Shown piece after piece: positions 21,806 through 34,262 of a stretch of DNA of 64,000 bases (position 1 is the stretch's first letter; each line of letters begins with the position of its first letter). The position numbers and the translations under genes were made by a program. The notes beneath the pieces are model-generated. The model was not told the origin of the DNA and ran no database searches. It was given only the letters and a program-made list of their open reading frames with translations. Source of the DNA: Cheiracanthium punctorium (Eukaryota; Arthropoda; Arachnida; Araneae; Cheiracanthiidae); NCBI GenBank assembly GCA_038373885.1, contig JAWZYV010012241.1, positions 310,001 through 374,000 of the forward strand. The letters run 5' to 3'.

Positions 21806-24130
21806 AACAGTTGTGGCCTCCAGGATAACCCCGTTTCAAACGCTGACAGCAAGATCTGGAAATGGAAATTATTCGGACATTGATGTATTGTGCAAAGGAA
21901 ATGAAGTTCTCACAAAAATGAATCTGTGACGTGTCCTGGAGTGTATCTTATCATTTTGTAAAGAGTTCGGATTAAGTTTACCGTTTAACAGTGTTAAGTG
22001 CTGTTAAGGCTTTTCCACACCCTTGTACGAAATATGAGCCCCCACATACATATTGCCGTGTTAAGTTGTGGCACAGTATGACTCGAGTGGCCTGAGAAGT
22101 TGATAAACCTTGTAAATCTAGACGTTACGAGGAGATTAGAGATTTTATGTGACTGGGTCCCCGGTTTTATCAGCCATGAATAATATGCTTTTTTCTAAAA
22201 TGTGAATCACTTGCCACCAAATAGCTTGATAAGGCTTTTAAGAAAAAAAAACTGCCTTTCTGTTTATAGGGCAGATCTTTAGTTTTGTAATTTTTTTGAA
22301 ATTTATGCTTATTCCAATCATATAATTCTTACCCGCTATATTTTTGTGTACAATATTATCTTCAAGATCCTGTATACAAGCAGAGCGAGGTAGTATCCAT
22401 TTCTTTGAATGATTTAATCAAAACTGATATTATGTAAGAGCCATGAACATACGGCTGCATAAGAAATAATTTCTTTTAACTGTTTGTGGTTGAGCCAAGC
22501 CTTTGTTTGCATTAACTATATTTATAGAAAAATTTAGACACCCTATTTTTATGATATTCAGATGTGCCAAGCCTCGAGATTTTATCCTGAGTCTGTTGTT
22601 TTTTTTTATCTTATTTTGGGACTTAGTATTTTTCTACATTTTCTCAGGATTTTTAAGAGTTTATTCATGAACTGGGATTTCCTCAAATTTAAAATGTTCA
22701 TTATTTATCTAGAAATATTCTAGAAATTTTAAGCTTGATGAGATTATTTTAAGTACTTTTTTATTATGAATCTCGGATATTATTTCAAGGGTTACATGGT
22801 ATTTTAATATTACTTTTGGTTGTGAATACTTTCTCATATGCATTTGGACTGGTGTTTTATATTTTCTGGTATTTCTTTTGACAACATTTTTTTCACATTT
22901 ACTTAGATTAGGCAACTCACGTTGTGGATAATGCTAACATTCTATGGACATGCATGATATTAAAGAAAGGGGAAAAAATTATGTCTTTATTGATTTGTGC
23001 GTGTTTTAATCTGAAAATATATGCATAAGAAATATCAGGCTTTTTGACTTAAAAAGGCAGGAGATCTCACGCTTTGTGATTTTGAAAACTTGGCACTTCT
23101 GGATATATATTTATTCCTCTCATATTTACTGATCTGATTTACCTGCTTTTAAATTAAAATAAATTTTAAAAGTAGACTTGCGAAATGTTTTAAATGCAAA
23201 GATTTCTTTAATTATGTATTAACTTGCTAGTCTTTAATTAACTTCAGCATTAAAAATTAAGGGACAGTAAAAGTAGAAATAAATGATGAAAAAATAATTA
23301 ATAAATTGATTTGAAGATGTTTTCTCGCTGCTTTTCATTACTTGAATCCACAACTCTGTGCTTACTAATTGAAAAAAGTAATTTTTGCCGATGAAACTCT
23401 ATAATGTGAAACACGCATGAATTTTAAAAATTCTAATTAAAGCCCGGTATTATTTGCATAGCATTAAAAAAAAACTAAATTTGTGTTAAAATTTAATGCC
23501 CAAAGAGTTCTGTGGAAAGATTATGCCGTCTGGCAATGTTGTCAAAACGAAGATATTTAAGGGTTAATTGAACAATTTTAGTTTTGAACTATCTTCATAC
23601 GCCGTCGTTGTTGTGAGTGGCTATTCAATTTCTTCAAACATCTGTTCTTTTAAATTTTTAAAAAGTTTCTTTTTTTGTGTTTTAATCATTCAAAAAGATG
23701 TATTTGATTTTGAACTGAATAAACTGAACTCTGTGCCGTACATTTTAAAAATTAAATGGCAGCTGTTTTTTTTTTTTCTTAGTTGAGATTTTGGGTTTGG
23801 TGTAAAAATTTATAGGCGTTTTAGCGCTACTGTTAATTCATATTTTGAAGCAAACTTAAATATTGATTGAAGTTTATTATTGTTATCACAGAGAAGCATT
23901 TAATTCGATTAACTAATTCTTTTCACAACTTGCATGAATATTCGCTAGAGAGAGAGAAATTTTTTCTTCGAATGTCCGAAAAAGTATCCATATTTAAGGT
24001 TTTCGCTGCCAATTGCAATTTAAAAATATTTCCAAGCAGACACTTTCCTACAACTTTAGATTTTTTAGAAAACTATTCACCATTCGAAGAATCTGAGAAA
24101 ATGGCTATGGATTTAAAGCAAGCCATCGTT
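21806..24130. other. AT-rich, apparently low-copy DNA
   Basis: No transposon ends or copies of window repeats were found. The longest clean frame (23867-24133, 88 codons, plus) starts within AT-rich DNA, lacks a recognisable domain and has no supporting splice sites. It could be intronic or intergenic host DNA. Confidence 0.4.
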
Positions 24131-24149
24131 TGAAAAATCCTGTATATTT

Positions 24150-24720
24150 GTTGCCTTTTTGCTACACCACGCGTACTTGCTTTCTCCGCTGAACTTCCTC
24201 GCTCCCTTGGCTGCCTTTTTCGAGAAAGTCTGGCAACCCTCGTTTCGCCAACGCTATCGAGCGGTTCTCTCGGCTGCTCGCTCCCTTCCAAAATCGACCC
24301 AAACGCAATAATACGGTCGTGGAGTGAAAAAACCTCTCTCTCTCTCACTATTCTCTCTCTCTCTCTGTGACTCACGATCGTAAAAAAAAACGGAGGGATA
24401 AATAAATAAATAAAATAAAATAAAATAAAATTAATAATTGGTGATGCAAAAGCGAATGTCCACCACGCTGTCTGCAGTTAATATGTGGTTATTAGAAGAA
24501 ACCATGGATATCTTGACGATGGAAAACGGTTTTTAAAGAGCTGTCTCTTTCTTCTCTTGTGTGCCATGCAAGGAGTGTGAACAGGGATAGTTTTGCTGCT
24601 GTTGTTGCGGTGTGTGTACGCACGTTGTTGCAGTTTCTCTCGTGGGCGTAGTTGTGCCACCGTAGCTTAGGAATGTGTCTCACCGGTGGTTTTTCTAAGA
24701 GCATCCCCGTGAGTATTTTA
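24150..24720 (+). promoter_or_regulatory. Possible host promoter / first-exon region (weak)
   Basis: A GC-richer stretch without recognised transposon ends. It has several CG dinucleotides (24168-24320), a CT-repeat (24331-24366), an ATAAA/ATAAAA microsatellite (24399-24437), a 17-codon ATG frame at 24482 and, at 24707-24715, CCCGTGAGTAT, which fits a splice donor. This combination is compatible with a 5-prime untranslated exon, but no TATA box, coding exon or conserved protein is seen. An unrecognised repeat is equally possible. Confidence 0.2.
24399..24437 (+). repeat. ATAAA / ATAAAA microsatellite
   Basis: ATAAATAAATAAATAAAATAAAATAAAATAAAA-like run with 4-5-bp units. Confidence 0.9.
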
Positions 24721-24950
24721 TTTATTTATTTTTTTGCGCGATTTTTTTTATTGATTATTCTTTTCTTAAGGCCTTGCACTTATCACTAAGCATTGGTATA
24801 ATTAATAAAAATATTCGTAAAATAATGCTCGAAAAAGAAGATACTTAGCAAAATGAAGGTTCACCCTTCTTCAGTTGGGGAGAATTTTTTTTCTTTTGTT
24901 GTAAAAGAAAAATTTTCTTGCAACTAATGCTTTGTGGCAGGGGTAGAATA

Positions 24951-25439
24951 CAGGGGCGGATCCAGAAATTACTCAAGGAGGGGGTGATTTTGTACCTGAA
25001 ACAGGGGGGTAGAATGCGCAAAATCATTTTATAATTATTAGTATAATCAATTATACCAGTTAATGTAATTAATTATTTTATTGATAAAGTCTATATATGA
25101 GCGATGATTAAAAAGGACAGGGAGTAGTACCCGCAATACACCCCTTACAAAGGCGGATCCAGGGGGAGGGCGCAGGGGGCGCGCGCCTCCTCCGAGAAAA
25201 GTATATTTACACTAGATAAATGGGGCTTTCACCAATATTGAGTGTTCTTTACACTAGATAAAATGAGTATTTACGATTTGCGCCCCCTCCGAAAAAAGTT
25301 TCTGGGTCCGCCCTTGCACCCTTAAGAAAAAGGCTACATAATTTTCATTATACTTTCATAATATATTTTAACAGACTATAACAGATTTTTAGACTTCGCC
25401 CCGGAGGGGGCGATCGCCCCCCCCTTGGATCCGCGGCTG
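24951..25439. mobile_element. CAGGGGCGGATCC-type MITE with nested relative
   Basis: Left end CAGGGGCGGATCCAG, right end CTTGGATCCGCGGCTG. GGTAGAATA precedes it and GGTAGAAAT follows, a probable 8-9-bp TSD with a slip. A second GGATCC-type MITE is inserted at 25148-25316. Poly-G and poly-C blocks lie inside each end. Confidence 0.7.
25148..25316. mobile_element. Nested GGCGGATCC-type MITE
   Basis: Ends CAAAGGCGGATCCAGG and CTGGGTCCGCCCTTG are imperfect inverted repeats; ACCCCTTA and CACCCTTA flank it (6 of 8). The interior has GCGCGCGCCTCCTCCGA and its counterpart GCGCCCCCTCCGA, with ACACTAGATAAA repeated (25212, 25252). Confidence 0.7.
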
Positions 25440-25498
25440 GGTAGAAATTAAAAGTATTTAGTCTGTGGTTCAAAGGACTAGTGACTATATGACTTCCC

Positions 25499-25880
25499 CG
25501 GTGTGTTAGAGATGAGTTCGGGCTCAATTTTTAAAGCCAGAGCCCGAGGACTTTTAATACGAGCCTGCACGAGCCCGAAATTTCAGCTAATAGATAAATA
25601 GAAGTCAATGACTTCATGGATACAGTATCCTAAATTTTGCCGTTTGTGCAAATTGAAGACCAAATGTGATAGCAAACTCTAAATGCACTTTCTATTGCTT
25701 TATATTCACGTTTATCAAGCACGATAATATTTAGTTTTTTCTCCCATGAATCACTTTTGAAAATCTGCTTACAAGGAGTATGTTATTTTCAATAAAGGCG
25801 AAATTTCTCACAAGCCAGAGCCCGAACATAATCGTGATTGACAGGGTTCGGACTGAGCTCGTCTCAGCTCTAGTCTGTGT
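25499..25880. mobile_element. Family C hAT MITE, copy 1 (diverged)
   Basis: Element 25507-25872 begins TAGAGATGAGTTCGGGCTC and ends GAGCTCGTCTCAGCTCTA. Flanks CGGTGTGT and GTCTGTGT are only partly alike. The interior keeps the family features: GCCCGAGG near the left, CCCGAAATTTCAGCTAAT, and TTGTGCAAATTGAAGAC. Confidence 0.7.
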
Positions 25881-25984
25881 ATAATGCATGATTTTAACAA
25901 AATTGCAAAACAAAATAAATTATACGAGCATGAGCAATATATATCGATTTCCGTTAAGTGGTGAATTTAGAATAATGTCAATAA

Positions 25985-26171
25985 TACTTATACAGTGATG
26001 TAGCCAGAAATTTTTCATGGGGGGGGGTGTAGGTCACGACTACTGCTACTCATATATGTATATATGTGTGTGATAAGGCAGTGAAGAATATGCATTTTGT
26101 ATTTCAAAAAATTCATCATGGGGGATTGTGACCCTCCTATCCCCCCCTTTGTCTACGCCCCTGACTTATTA
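25985..26171. mobile_element. CAGTGATGTAGCC-type MITE
   Basis: Element 25993-26163 begins CAGTGATGTAGCCAG, then poly-G, and ends with poly-C and GTCTACGCCCCTG. ACTTATA precedes and ACTTATT follows, a probable target duplication. It shares CATATATGTATA and a GTGTGTGATAAGGCAGTGAAG-like interior with the element at 62716-62893. Confidence 0.7.
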
Positions 26172-27354
26172 TGAAAATAAGTCAAATAGATCAAATTATG
26201 TGACATGCATTGATAAAATTAGATGGCCTTGCATTGTGGAACTACATGAGGTACATGGAACGTTACTGGTCCGTCTGACCAGCAAATATTTTATTCTATT
26301 GGTCCGTTATATAGCAAGCGGTCGAAAAAGTTGTTGTAAAATCCTAGGAGCCAGCAAAATTTTTTAGGAGTCACATGTATATTGAATTTTACTAATGGAA
26401 AATAAAAAAGATAGTCGCCAAGAGATATTTTTGAGTCGCTTGGGCGACCAGGTTTTAGGAAGGAGTTACGAAATATTCCGGGGGGGGGGAATTACGCGGA
26501 ATTTTACAATATTTTCCCAAACTGATAAATATTCGCTCCATTTTTGTTGACGATTTTTGTCCTTAAGATTTTTTACTGAAAGTTACATAGAAGTTCACAA
26601 TTAATATTAATACAAATATTACAAAAATTTTTAGTCGTTTGCTTATGTAAGAATTCTGTATCCACCGTCTAAAAGTTCAAACTTAATACGATGTTTATCA
26701 CGCTAAAATTTTAAACTGTCACATTTTTCCATATTTTTTTTAAAGGACTTAATAGGCATTAAGAATGAGAAATTATTGGGAGAAAAAAAATTCCTGTTAG
26801 TCCTATGAATTGAGTAAAAAATCTACTGCCGGCGACGGCTGCATTTGTGCAAGCATAGGCTTACTGATGTTTAATTTTCTTCGTGCTATTGGTTTATCAC
26901 CCTCCGATCAGTCATGTTTCCGAGTTCAATTACTTGCGATTTTTTAATTCAATCAAAGTTTTACCTGGGGGGGGGGGAATCAAAAACACTCGAAATTAAT
27001 TTATCAGGATTATAGAATAATCGTTTTGTGTTCTATTTCTTTTTAAAATTAATTAAAAGTGAAGAAATACAACTTCTAATCCGCACGATCTCGGTTCTAT
27101 AGTATGTTTTGTAGCGGTGTTGATTAAATGCGTTAACCCCTTTCAGACCGTACGTCCATAATTGAGGACAAAAATTGCCTAAAACTCTAAAGTACAGGAT
27201 GGATGTCCTAATTTGTGCATGTAAAGAAAAACCAATACTCGAATATTTAACAATCAGGATATTTTGGTCTTATTTTTTTTTAAATTACAAATTTAATCTC
27301 TATTATCGAAAGAAAAATTATTGGATTGAAAGAGAAATTGTCCCGACCATTGAC
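26172..27354. other. No gene identified
   Basis: AT-rich with poly-G runs at 26481 and 26968. GTTGGGCGACC-like words near 26445 recall the 52018-52488 element. TTAACCCCTTTCAGACCG at 27134 looks like a solo piggyBac-type end without a partner. Confidence 0.4.
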
Positions 27355-27530
27355 TAAGCGCGTTTGTTCTTTCGATTGGGAGACGGAAGGTGCCTGTTTC
27401 AAAACCAGGTCGCGTCCGCCGACCTAACCGTTCGGAGTTTTCCCGTGGTTTTCTCCGAAACTTCGCGTAAATACGGGTTAGGATCCCTTAGAAAGTCCTC
27501 CGCGGACCCCCCTCCCCCCTCCCCTCCGGC
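27355..27530 (+). mobile_element. Possible tRNA-derived SINE (weak)
   Basis: GTTTCAAAACC at 27398-27408 resembles a Pol III B box (GGTTCGANNCC). Downstream GTTTTCCCGTGGTTTTCTCC and AAATACGGGTTAGGATCCCTT resemble the conserved body of tRNA-derived arthropod SINEs. No A box is convincing and no other copy is in the window. Confidence 0.3.
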
Positions 27531-27876
27531 TTGATCCCTTGCGCAGATAAGCGGCCATAACACCACATTTTCAAAGAGAAATGATTGAATCAGCTCCGAA
27601 AGGTGTTAAGCTACTTTTCCACTGAATTAAAATTGGCTGAAGTGCTTGTTCTGTTTTCTTTCTGTCCTCTCCCTTTAAAATGTAAGTGTTGTTCGGAATG
27701 ACGACGAACTTACTAATAATATATGTTGAGTGTCTGTTAAGAGCACTTACACTTACTCTTGAAAGAGCCTCCCGACTGTGCCTCATTCTTTGAGTATTTA
27801 GGGCTGTTCTTTTCGGAAATGCGACTTTTGAATATCTTTTTCAGGTTGTTTCTGTTTCAAAGTAATCAAAGGCGTT

Positions 27877-28313
27877 ACAGGGCTTTTAACGCGCAGTGTT
27901 CCCGCTCTGGGAACACCCAACTCTGGACATTTTGACTGTTGCCAGTCACGAAGACTAGATTGGATTTCTGGTCACCCGTAACTATAAAAATAGTTACGGG
28001 TGACCTAGCTCCACGAGGATCCTTTACTTTTTAGCACGTCCTTTCCCGTCAAAAAATGGTCACGATTCTTTTTAACAGCACTGGCATCTGTTGAAAAATG
28101 GAAGAATGCGAGAACAGCTGGATAGATTGCCCAATGCTGAAAAAAAGGGCAGCCGTTGCCATCGCTCGACTTAACGACCAGCAAGAGGGCGGACAATCGA
28201 AACGTTCATAGCGTGCCACAGATCTGGAGACGCCTTTTTTGACGACAGCTGCACAGCCAGCTGGTCGAGCGACAGCAACGGCTGCCCGTTTTTCAGCATT
28301 GGGAAAGGGTTAA
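27877..28313. mobile_element. Family B piggyBac-type MITE, copy 3
   Basis: The left end is diverged (TTACAGGGCTTTTAACGCG) and the right end stops at GGGAAAGGG then TTAA (28310-28313), lacking the outer GCGCCTCAAAGGG. The interior carries the family segments CTCTGGGAACACCCAACTC, GCCAGTCACGAAGA, AGCACGTCCTTTCCCG and CAGCAAGAGGGCGGAC; the second palindrome arm is mostly deleted. Confidence 0.8.
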
Positions 28314-31300
28314 ACGTTAGCGTAAGAATCTTTTCTGAAAGTTATAAGAGACTTGTAGGTTGTTTTGACGGTTAATAAAAATGGATAGTGCAGTTTTTGG
28401 AAGAGGCTTTATTGTTTTCGAGTGTTTAATATTAATAGTTTGTTTTTAAAGCTGTTCTTTGACACCTGCATCATTTTAAAGGAAAATCAATTTAAAAAAT
28501 AAGATTTAATTTGAAATATTTCATTCTTAAAATGCTGAAATTTTCAAAATTTCAAGATAAAATTTAACATTTTTGTTCGCTTCCCACAGTATTACATTTC
28601 ATAATTCCAGAAATTGTGATGTAAAATTCTGTAAAAATTAATAGGAGCCGCTGTTCTGCTGGGCCCGAGCCTAAGGCTGGGGTTTAACAGGACAGTAGGA
28701 CACTTCAGGAACCGTAACAGGCTTTAAACCAAATAGGTAGGCCGTCCAAGAAGGTAGTGCCCTGTAGTATCCTGTATTACATTTCTAAAATAGCTCTCGA
28801 AATCACGCTTGTTGATATATTTTCTAAATTACTTTTAAAAACATAACATAAAGAGGAGACCGGGTGGTTAATTATAACTGTAGCCAAGTATAAGTAGTGA
28901 CATCTAGTTTTCTGACCTCACCGATAGGTCGCAGCATCGGTGTGCAGTACTTCGTGAGAGTATGTAGATATTGCGGCACTTAGTTCTTACGATTAAAATT
29001 ATTTAGTGCCAAGTTGCTGAAGAAATATTTTGGAGAAAGTTTAGATGAACTTTTCCAATGGAACTAGTACCAAGCTAAAAATTTTACTACATTTTGTAGT
29101 AATAAGTATTGTGCGCTTGCGGCCGTTTCGGGCTTTGGGCTGGGCCCGGCTCCATTTTGGTCTTGCCACCCTATTGTTACGTCTCTGGGAGGGGGGGGGG
29201 GTGTATTCTTTTCAGCGAAAGAACTGAAAATTTTTGAATCGACACATTTGACTCTGAAACAGTAGCCATTATTTGGTGGTTGGGAAATCAAAACTTAAGC
29301 ATCCTTTATTTTAATTACGTTACAAAAACTAAAGCTGGCATCTGGCAGATGTGCGATTTGAGCATAGCTTCGTATTCTTCCAACCAACTGTTTGTTCCAT
29401 TAGGTTGATGAAAATTTGATACGACAGCGAGAGACGACCATTGCGTAAAACTACTTGCGTCTGTCTCATCTAATGTATCATCCGTAAAACAGTGTAAGAA
29501 AATGTCACTGAGCAACTACTTAGTTTTTTTTTCCTTTCCTTCCTCCCCCTTAAAAAAAAAAAAAAAAAAATTGTAAGTTAATACCGTTGAAATTTCTGAA
29601 ATCGAGAAATAGGAACTTGTAGACATAAAAGTGTGATTAATGTATTTCGATTTCTTCCCCCCACACACAACCGTAATATGAGCTTTATGGTATGAGACTT
29701 AGCGCATGTTCTTATATAAATCAATGCTGATTTTTTTGTTTAAACGCTGTCTTTACTAAGCAAACACTAGAGTATTATTTAGTTTTTGCTTTTCCTGTCT
29801 GAATCGTAGTGAAAAATTTCCCAGTTAGAATCTGCTACGGAGTAAGTGAAGTTAAAAAAACTTCGCAACTCAATGTACCTCCTTCAACGTGCGTTCTATA
29901 CTGGCTTTTACTGAAAATATGCCAATGCTATTATTTATAACTAGTAAGGCAAGTGTTGTAAATTGAAACCATTATAATACATGTTTTTGGTTATTCCATA
30001 ATGAAAAGACATGAGTAATTTAAGGGTTCTCGTATCATTTATTTAATTCAAAATGAATACTGAATATTAATTTCAACACCCAACTTTTTCTTTCATTTAA
30101 TTTAAATATTTAATTTTACTATTAGCTTTTCAATCAAGGAAATTATGTTAAGGAAATAACAAAACTTAAAGTCTCAATAAATATATATATAAATCGGTAT
30201 CTGTGCCACTGGGGTACACTTGTTGGTTTTGCCGCTCTGCCTTGATTTTGAAGTAGTACGAATTGCATATAAATAGTTCAAAAACTCATATTAATTAGCT
30301 CAGAACATTAATAACCTATCCTTGTGTTTAATATCTTGTCAGACCCCAGCCGGAGGCTGTAAAGTAGCCGGATTACCTAACAAATTGAGCAGTGTAAGCA
30401 ACTTTACATTTTAACTAGACGCTCAGTTCAAACTCGTGCAAATATTTTATCTTGCAGTTAAAAAAAAAAATGTTTTTATTCCCCTTTCCGTATCCTGTTC
30501 TGGTACATTAGCTTCACAACTTTCTCCTAAGTAAATTTATTGTCGACTTAAAAGTATATATTCTTATTACTTCTTTTAAAGTTTAATGTGCCAGTAGCGT
30601 ATACAGACTGTTTTTAGAATGTTTAATATTCTAAAATTAAACATGTATGGATTTTATGTTCAGCTTTTTTAGACGAGGATCGGAGAAGAGGCTCCCCCCC
30701 CCCCCCCCATCCGCTTCTGTGTAGTGTCATTGAGGTCACGACCTAGTAGTATACATAGGGCGTTACTTTTAAATAAAAGAAAATTCCATGCCACCGTGGG
30801 AGTTCGGAGGTGTGTAAGTAGGTAGGCAGACTCATTGAATGAAATCGAACCCATTGAACTTTTCGAAACTGTCCCAATCTTGCGTGCACTTAAAGCGCAC
30901 GTGCGTGGGTTTTTTTTCTTTATTTTTTCTCTTTCAGCTGGCATAATATTGCGCTGACCAGCTCCCTGTTACGGGCAGTGCAAACAAGGCAATTGCTCGG
31001 GACCTTTAGATTTTAGGAGCTCTCCAAAAATTTATATTTTCCACTTTTAAAAATTCACAATAAAATTACAAAAGAATAAAATTCTCAAAAGTTATTATTT
31101 TGCGAATTATGAACGTTGAAAATAATTCAAATTTTAACTCGCGTAAATGAATTTCGTTCAATAGTATTTTTTCGATTGGTTGAAATTGTCTTTAGTTGGT
31201 GGTTAGTTATTTTTGGTGGTGGGTGTTAGTGTTATTTTTGGTTAGTGTGTTTATAAGAATATGAACATTTCAAAAGAGCTGGGGAATCATGTCGTTTGAG

Positions 31301-32564
31301 AGAAAGGAAGGGGGGAGGGGTCTAGTGACCTGTTGGACACCCTTTGCTGACGCCCATGATTTTTCTTACAGCGTGTAGTCATTCCTGTAAATTTGTGTGA
31401 GAGAACCCAGCACTGAGATTTTCAGCAAGCAGGCTTTGCTGCTAAGAGCCGAATGCATTTCATTTTGTTAAAACAAGTACTTGAGCCCGAAAGATCACCT
31501 GTTGCAAATCGACAAGCACTAACAGCCACGATGAATGCGCTTGAACAACTGTAATAGCAGCACGGTATATCTTACCTTTCAATTCGTTCCGATATTTTAA
31601 GTGAACGTTTACTTTTTTCTTTCACCGTGTTGATTTTACCGTTGGCTATAGTTGGGAAAACTTAAGTTAATTCTCTTAATTAGTTTGCGGCGGAGAGAGT
31701 TTTAAACAACAGGTGCTGTTGCATCACGCCTCTCTGTCGTGCAGTTTGCAAATCGCCGTTTTTTCCCCCCCAAGCGACCGTAAATAAAACGGGTGTCTGT
31801 GGTTTTTTTTTTTGAGGGGATGGGACGGAGTAGTTAGTAAACAAGCAGGTGAACTACAGGTGAAGAATTGGATCTGACCTTGAAGGAGTAGTAAATCTGA
31901 TACACATATGCGTGCGTAGTGTTTTAAAATGTCTAGTTTTGAGTTTTGTAGTGTGGTAGTGAATCCACGATTGAGAGAAGAGATTGAGGGGGGGGGTGAA
32001 AGTAATTTCCCCCTCAGGAACAAGCTTTCATGTCGCAGTCTGTGAATATGATTTTTTTAAAATTATTAAACATAAACATAGAATTTCATTTACTGGATTA
32101 TAAAATTGATACCATTGTCCTAATTAGTTGAACATGGTTAAAATGAAAGATGCTTAACTGTAATTTAATTTTTCAGTTTGTAGAATGTTTTATGGACTGG
32201 AAGGGAAAAATAAAGCTAACAGTTTAGCCTAAAGTTTCATATTATTTCCCTTTCGATTTTTATATTCGGAGTTCTGTTTCTACCTCTAATGAATTAGATA
32301 TTGCGCTTGAGACCAGGTCTTTTCAAACTGCTCAGCGGAAAGCTAGGTGCTCCTCGCGAAAGTAGCAAGTGCTCCGCGAAACATTGTCTTGTTGCTTTAG
32401 ACTTCAATTCACTAGTCTCAAATTGTGTCTCAACCAGTGAAAAAGTTTGAGAATACGTTGCGGTAAAACTGCTTCGCTATAAGGGAGTTTATGTATGGTA
32501 CGGCACTTATCTGATAAGAGGAGCAATTTATTCATCGTTTGTGAAGCTGTTGTTTTAAACGAGC
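28314..32564. other. No gene or complete transposon identified
   Basis: A 4.2-kb stretch, mostly AT-rich, with poly-A at 29551-29570, poly-C at 30693-30708 and poly-G at 31988. Scattered short frames lack domains. This and 21806-24130 are the longest regions without window repeats. Confidence 0.4.
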
Positions 32565-32585
32565 TGGATAGGCGGACTGGCCAAG

Positions 32586-32615
32586 TCGGCTGGTCGGCGA
32601 TTACCGACCAGCCGA
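32586..32615. repeat. 12-bp-arm hairpin
   Basis: TCGGCTGGTCGG, six-base loop CGATTA, then CCGACCAGCCGA: perfect 12-bp arms. Confidence 0.9.
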
Positions 32616-32699
32616 GGGCCCGTGGCTCAAGGGGCCCCCTGAGAGCCCCTCCCCCCAAAAATAATTGGATACGCTACTTTATATTTAGAGTAATTTGAT

Positions 32700-32700
<1 letters not shown>

Positions 32701-32772
<72 letters not shown>

Positions 32773-32784
32773 TATATATATATA
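32701..32784. repeat. (TA)n microsatellite, left part
   Basis: Over 80 bp of nearly pure TA, interrupted once by AAATA. It continues beyond the inserted MITE at 33216-33263. Confidence 0.95.
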
Positions 32785-33211
32785 CAGTGGCGCACCCAGG
32801 ATTTTAGTTTAGGGGGGGCTGGGCTACATATAAATACTGCTGAACTCTGTCATAGTGACCTCCGTTAGTTACAACTCTCTTATAACGTCAAAATATTCGG
32901 TACCACTTGACTGTCCCATAGAACACAAGCAATATAACTCATTATAGAGTCATAAATAATTATCTGATCTTTTGAGCGACGTTTTAACCGTGTGTGTGTA
33001 ACAGTGTTTCAACTAACTGTAAGCATTTATTTAAAAACTTTTTTAAATAAATGTCTTTTTTGGTTAGAAATAATTTGAAGACAATTAGAAAAAGAAATAA
33101 CTAAAAAAATTAATTCATTAGCGACAATTTTCATTTTTTATTGCTTTTCACTTCTAACTTTCTACCTTTAGGGGGGGCTTCAGCCCCCATAGCCCCCTCC
33201 GTGGGTGCGCC

Positions 33212-33223
<12 letters not shown>
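32777..33223. mobile_element. CAGTGGCGCACCC MITE inserted in a (TA)n array
   Basis: Element 32785-33215 begins CAGTGGCGCACCCAGG and ends CCGTGGGTGCGCCTATG. TATATATA lies on both sides, consistent with an 8-bp TSD in a TA repeat though not independently provable. A poly-G block and a GGGGGCTTCAGCCCCC palindrome (33173-33188) lie inside. Confidence 0.7.

Positions 33224-33263
<40 letters not shown>
33216..33263. repeat. (TA)n microsatellite, right part
   Basis: Continuation of the TA array after the inserted MITE. Confidence 0.9.
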
Positions 33264-33266
<3 letters not shown>

Positions 33267-33539
33267 TTAGTATAATAGTATAATTAGTATATTAGTATAC
33301 AGTAATGAGTAATTAGATTATTTATTTCCCAGCAATCTTACGTCTTTACTCAGTGGCGCATCGGAGGACCCCAGGAACCCTCGGCTCGAGGGGTCCTCCT
33401 AAAAGTCAGGGGCCCCAAAAGTTCTAAAATAGTTAAATGTGGTTTTTAGGCACGTAAGACTAAATCCCAAGTATTACTAGTAAGTTGCCCCCTTTTTAAT
33501 CTCTAGCCGAATGCCCCCAAAGGAGCCAGTCCGGGCCTG

Positions 33540-34262
33540 ATGAGCAAGTATTAAAATACGAAGCAAATCAATCTATTTGTCTTCAACAACATTCTACGTT
33601 AAACGTTTTTCCGAAAAATATTATAAAAAATAATTTCCCCCACCCCCTTCAGCATTCCTCGTGAGCCAAAATTCTCATCTCCTATATACCACGCAGTCCT
33701 ATCCCGGCTCATAATCTGCACCTAATAACAATGGTGCGATGATCGGTTATCGTAAAATTCCAGGTTCGTGAACTGTTTTTTTTTTTTTTCTTCCTTGTCG
33801 GTAACGCGGCTGATTTTTCATTTTTTTTTTGGGTGGGGGGTGGGCACTCTCTAACCTCTTCCTTTTGTTCGGGAATCTGACCTGTTGAACCATGCGAATT
33901 GGATCACAAGAAGGAACGCCGTTCCATCGTGAGCGTAGATAAATTCTCGTGCAAAAGATATCATCACGAGATTGCGTGGTTTACGGTGGCTTGTAGTGTT
34001 TTCGATAACAGTGCTAGAGAGAGTGAAAATACGCCTGTCCCCCCCCCCCCCCCCCCATCTCTGTCTCTCCACTTTCTGTATTATTATTTTTTTTTTTTTT
34101 TTAGTTCAAAGCAGCGTTTCTGAGATTTTCTGGTTATTTGCGATCTAACTCAAGTGCTGGCTTAACAAGCAGTTTGTAGAAATGTCGTGAGAGAGTTCCT
34201 ATATAACACCTTCCCTCAACCCCCGCCATTAAAAAAAAAAAAAAAAAATCCCTAAATTTAGT
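33540..34262. other. No gene identified
   Basis: Homopolymer-rich DNA: poly-T at 33778 and 34088, poly-C at 34039-34056, poly-A at 34229-34248. Overlapping short frames on both strands (33851-34123) cross these runs. Confidence 0.4.

Larger units (their letters stand above)
32566..33538. mobile_element. Composite GGCGGACTGGCC...CCAGTCCGGGCCTG element
   Basis: AGGCGGACTGGCC at 32567 is opposed by GGAGCCAGTCCGGGCCTG ending at 33538. Between them are a hairpin (32586-32615), two (TA)n arrays and a nested MITE (32785-33215). CTCAAGGGGCCCCCTGAG (32625) and CTCGAGGGGTCCTCC (33395) show a second, related segment. The pairing of ends is inference and no TSD is seen. Confidence 0.4.

Noticed and set aside
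23867..24133. 88-codon plus-strand frame
   Set aside because: No recognised family and no splice or promoter support; length is within chance for this window.
27398..27408. tRNA gene suggested by a B-box-like sequence
   Set aside because: No cloverleaf, anticodon arm or A box could be formed; kept only as a weak SINE candidate.
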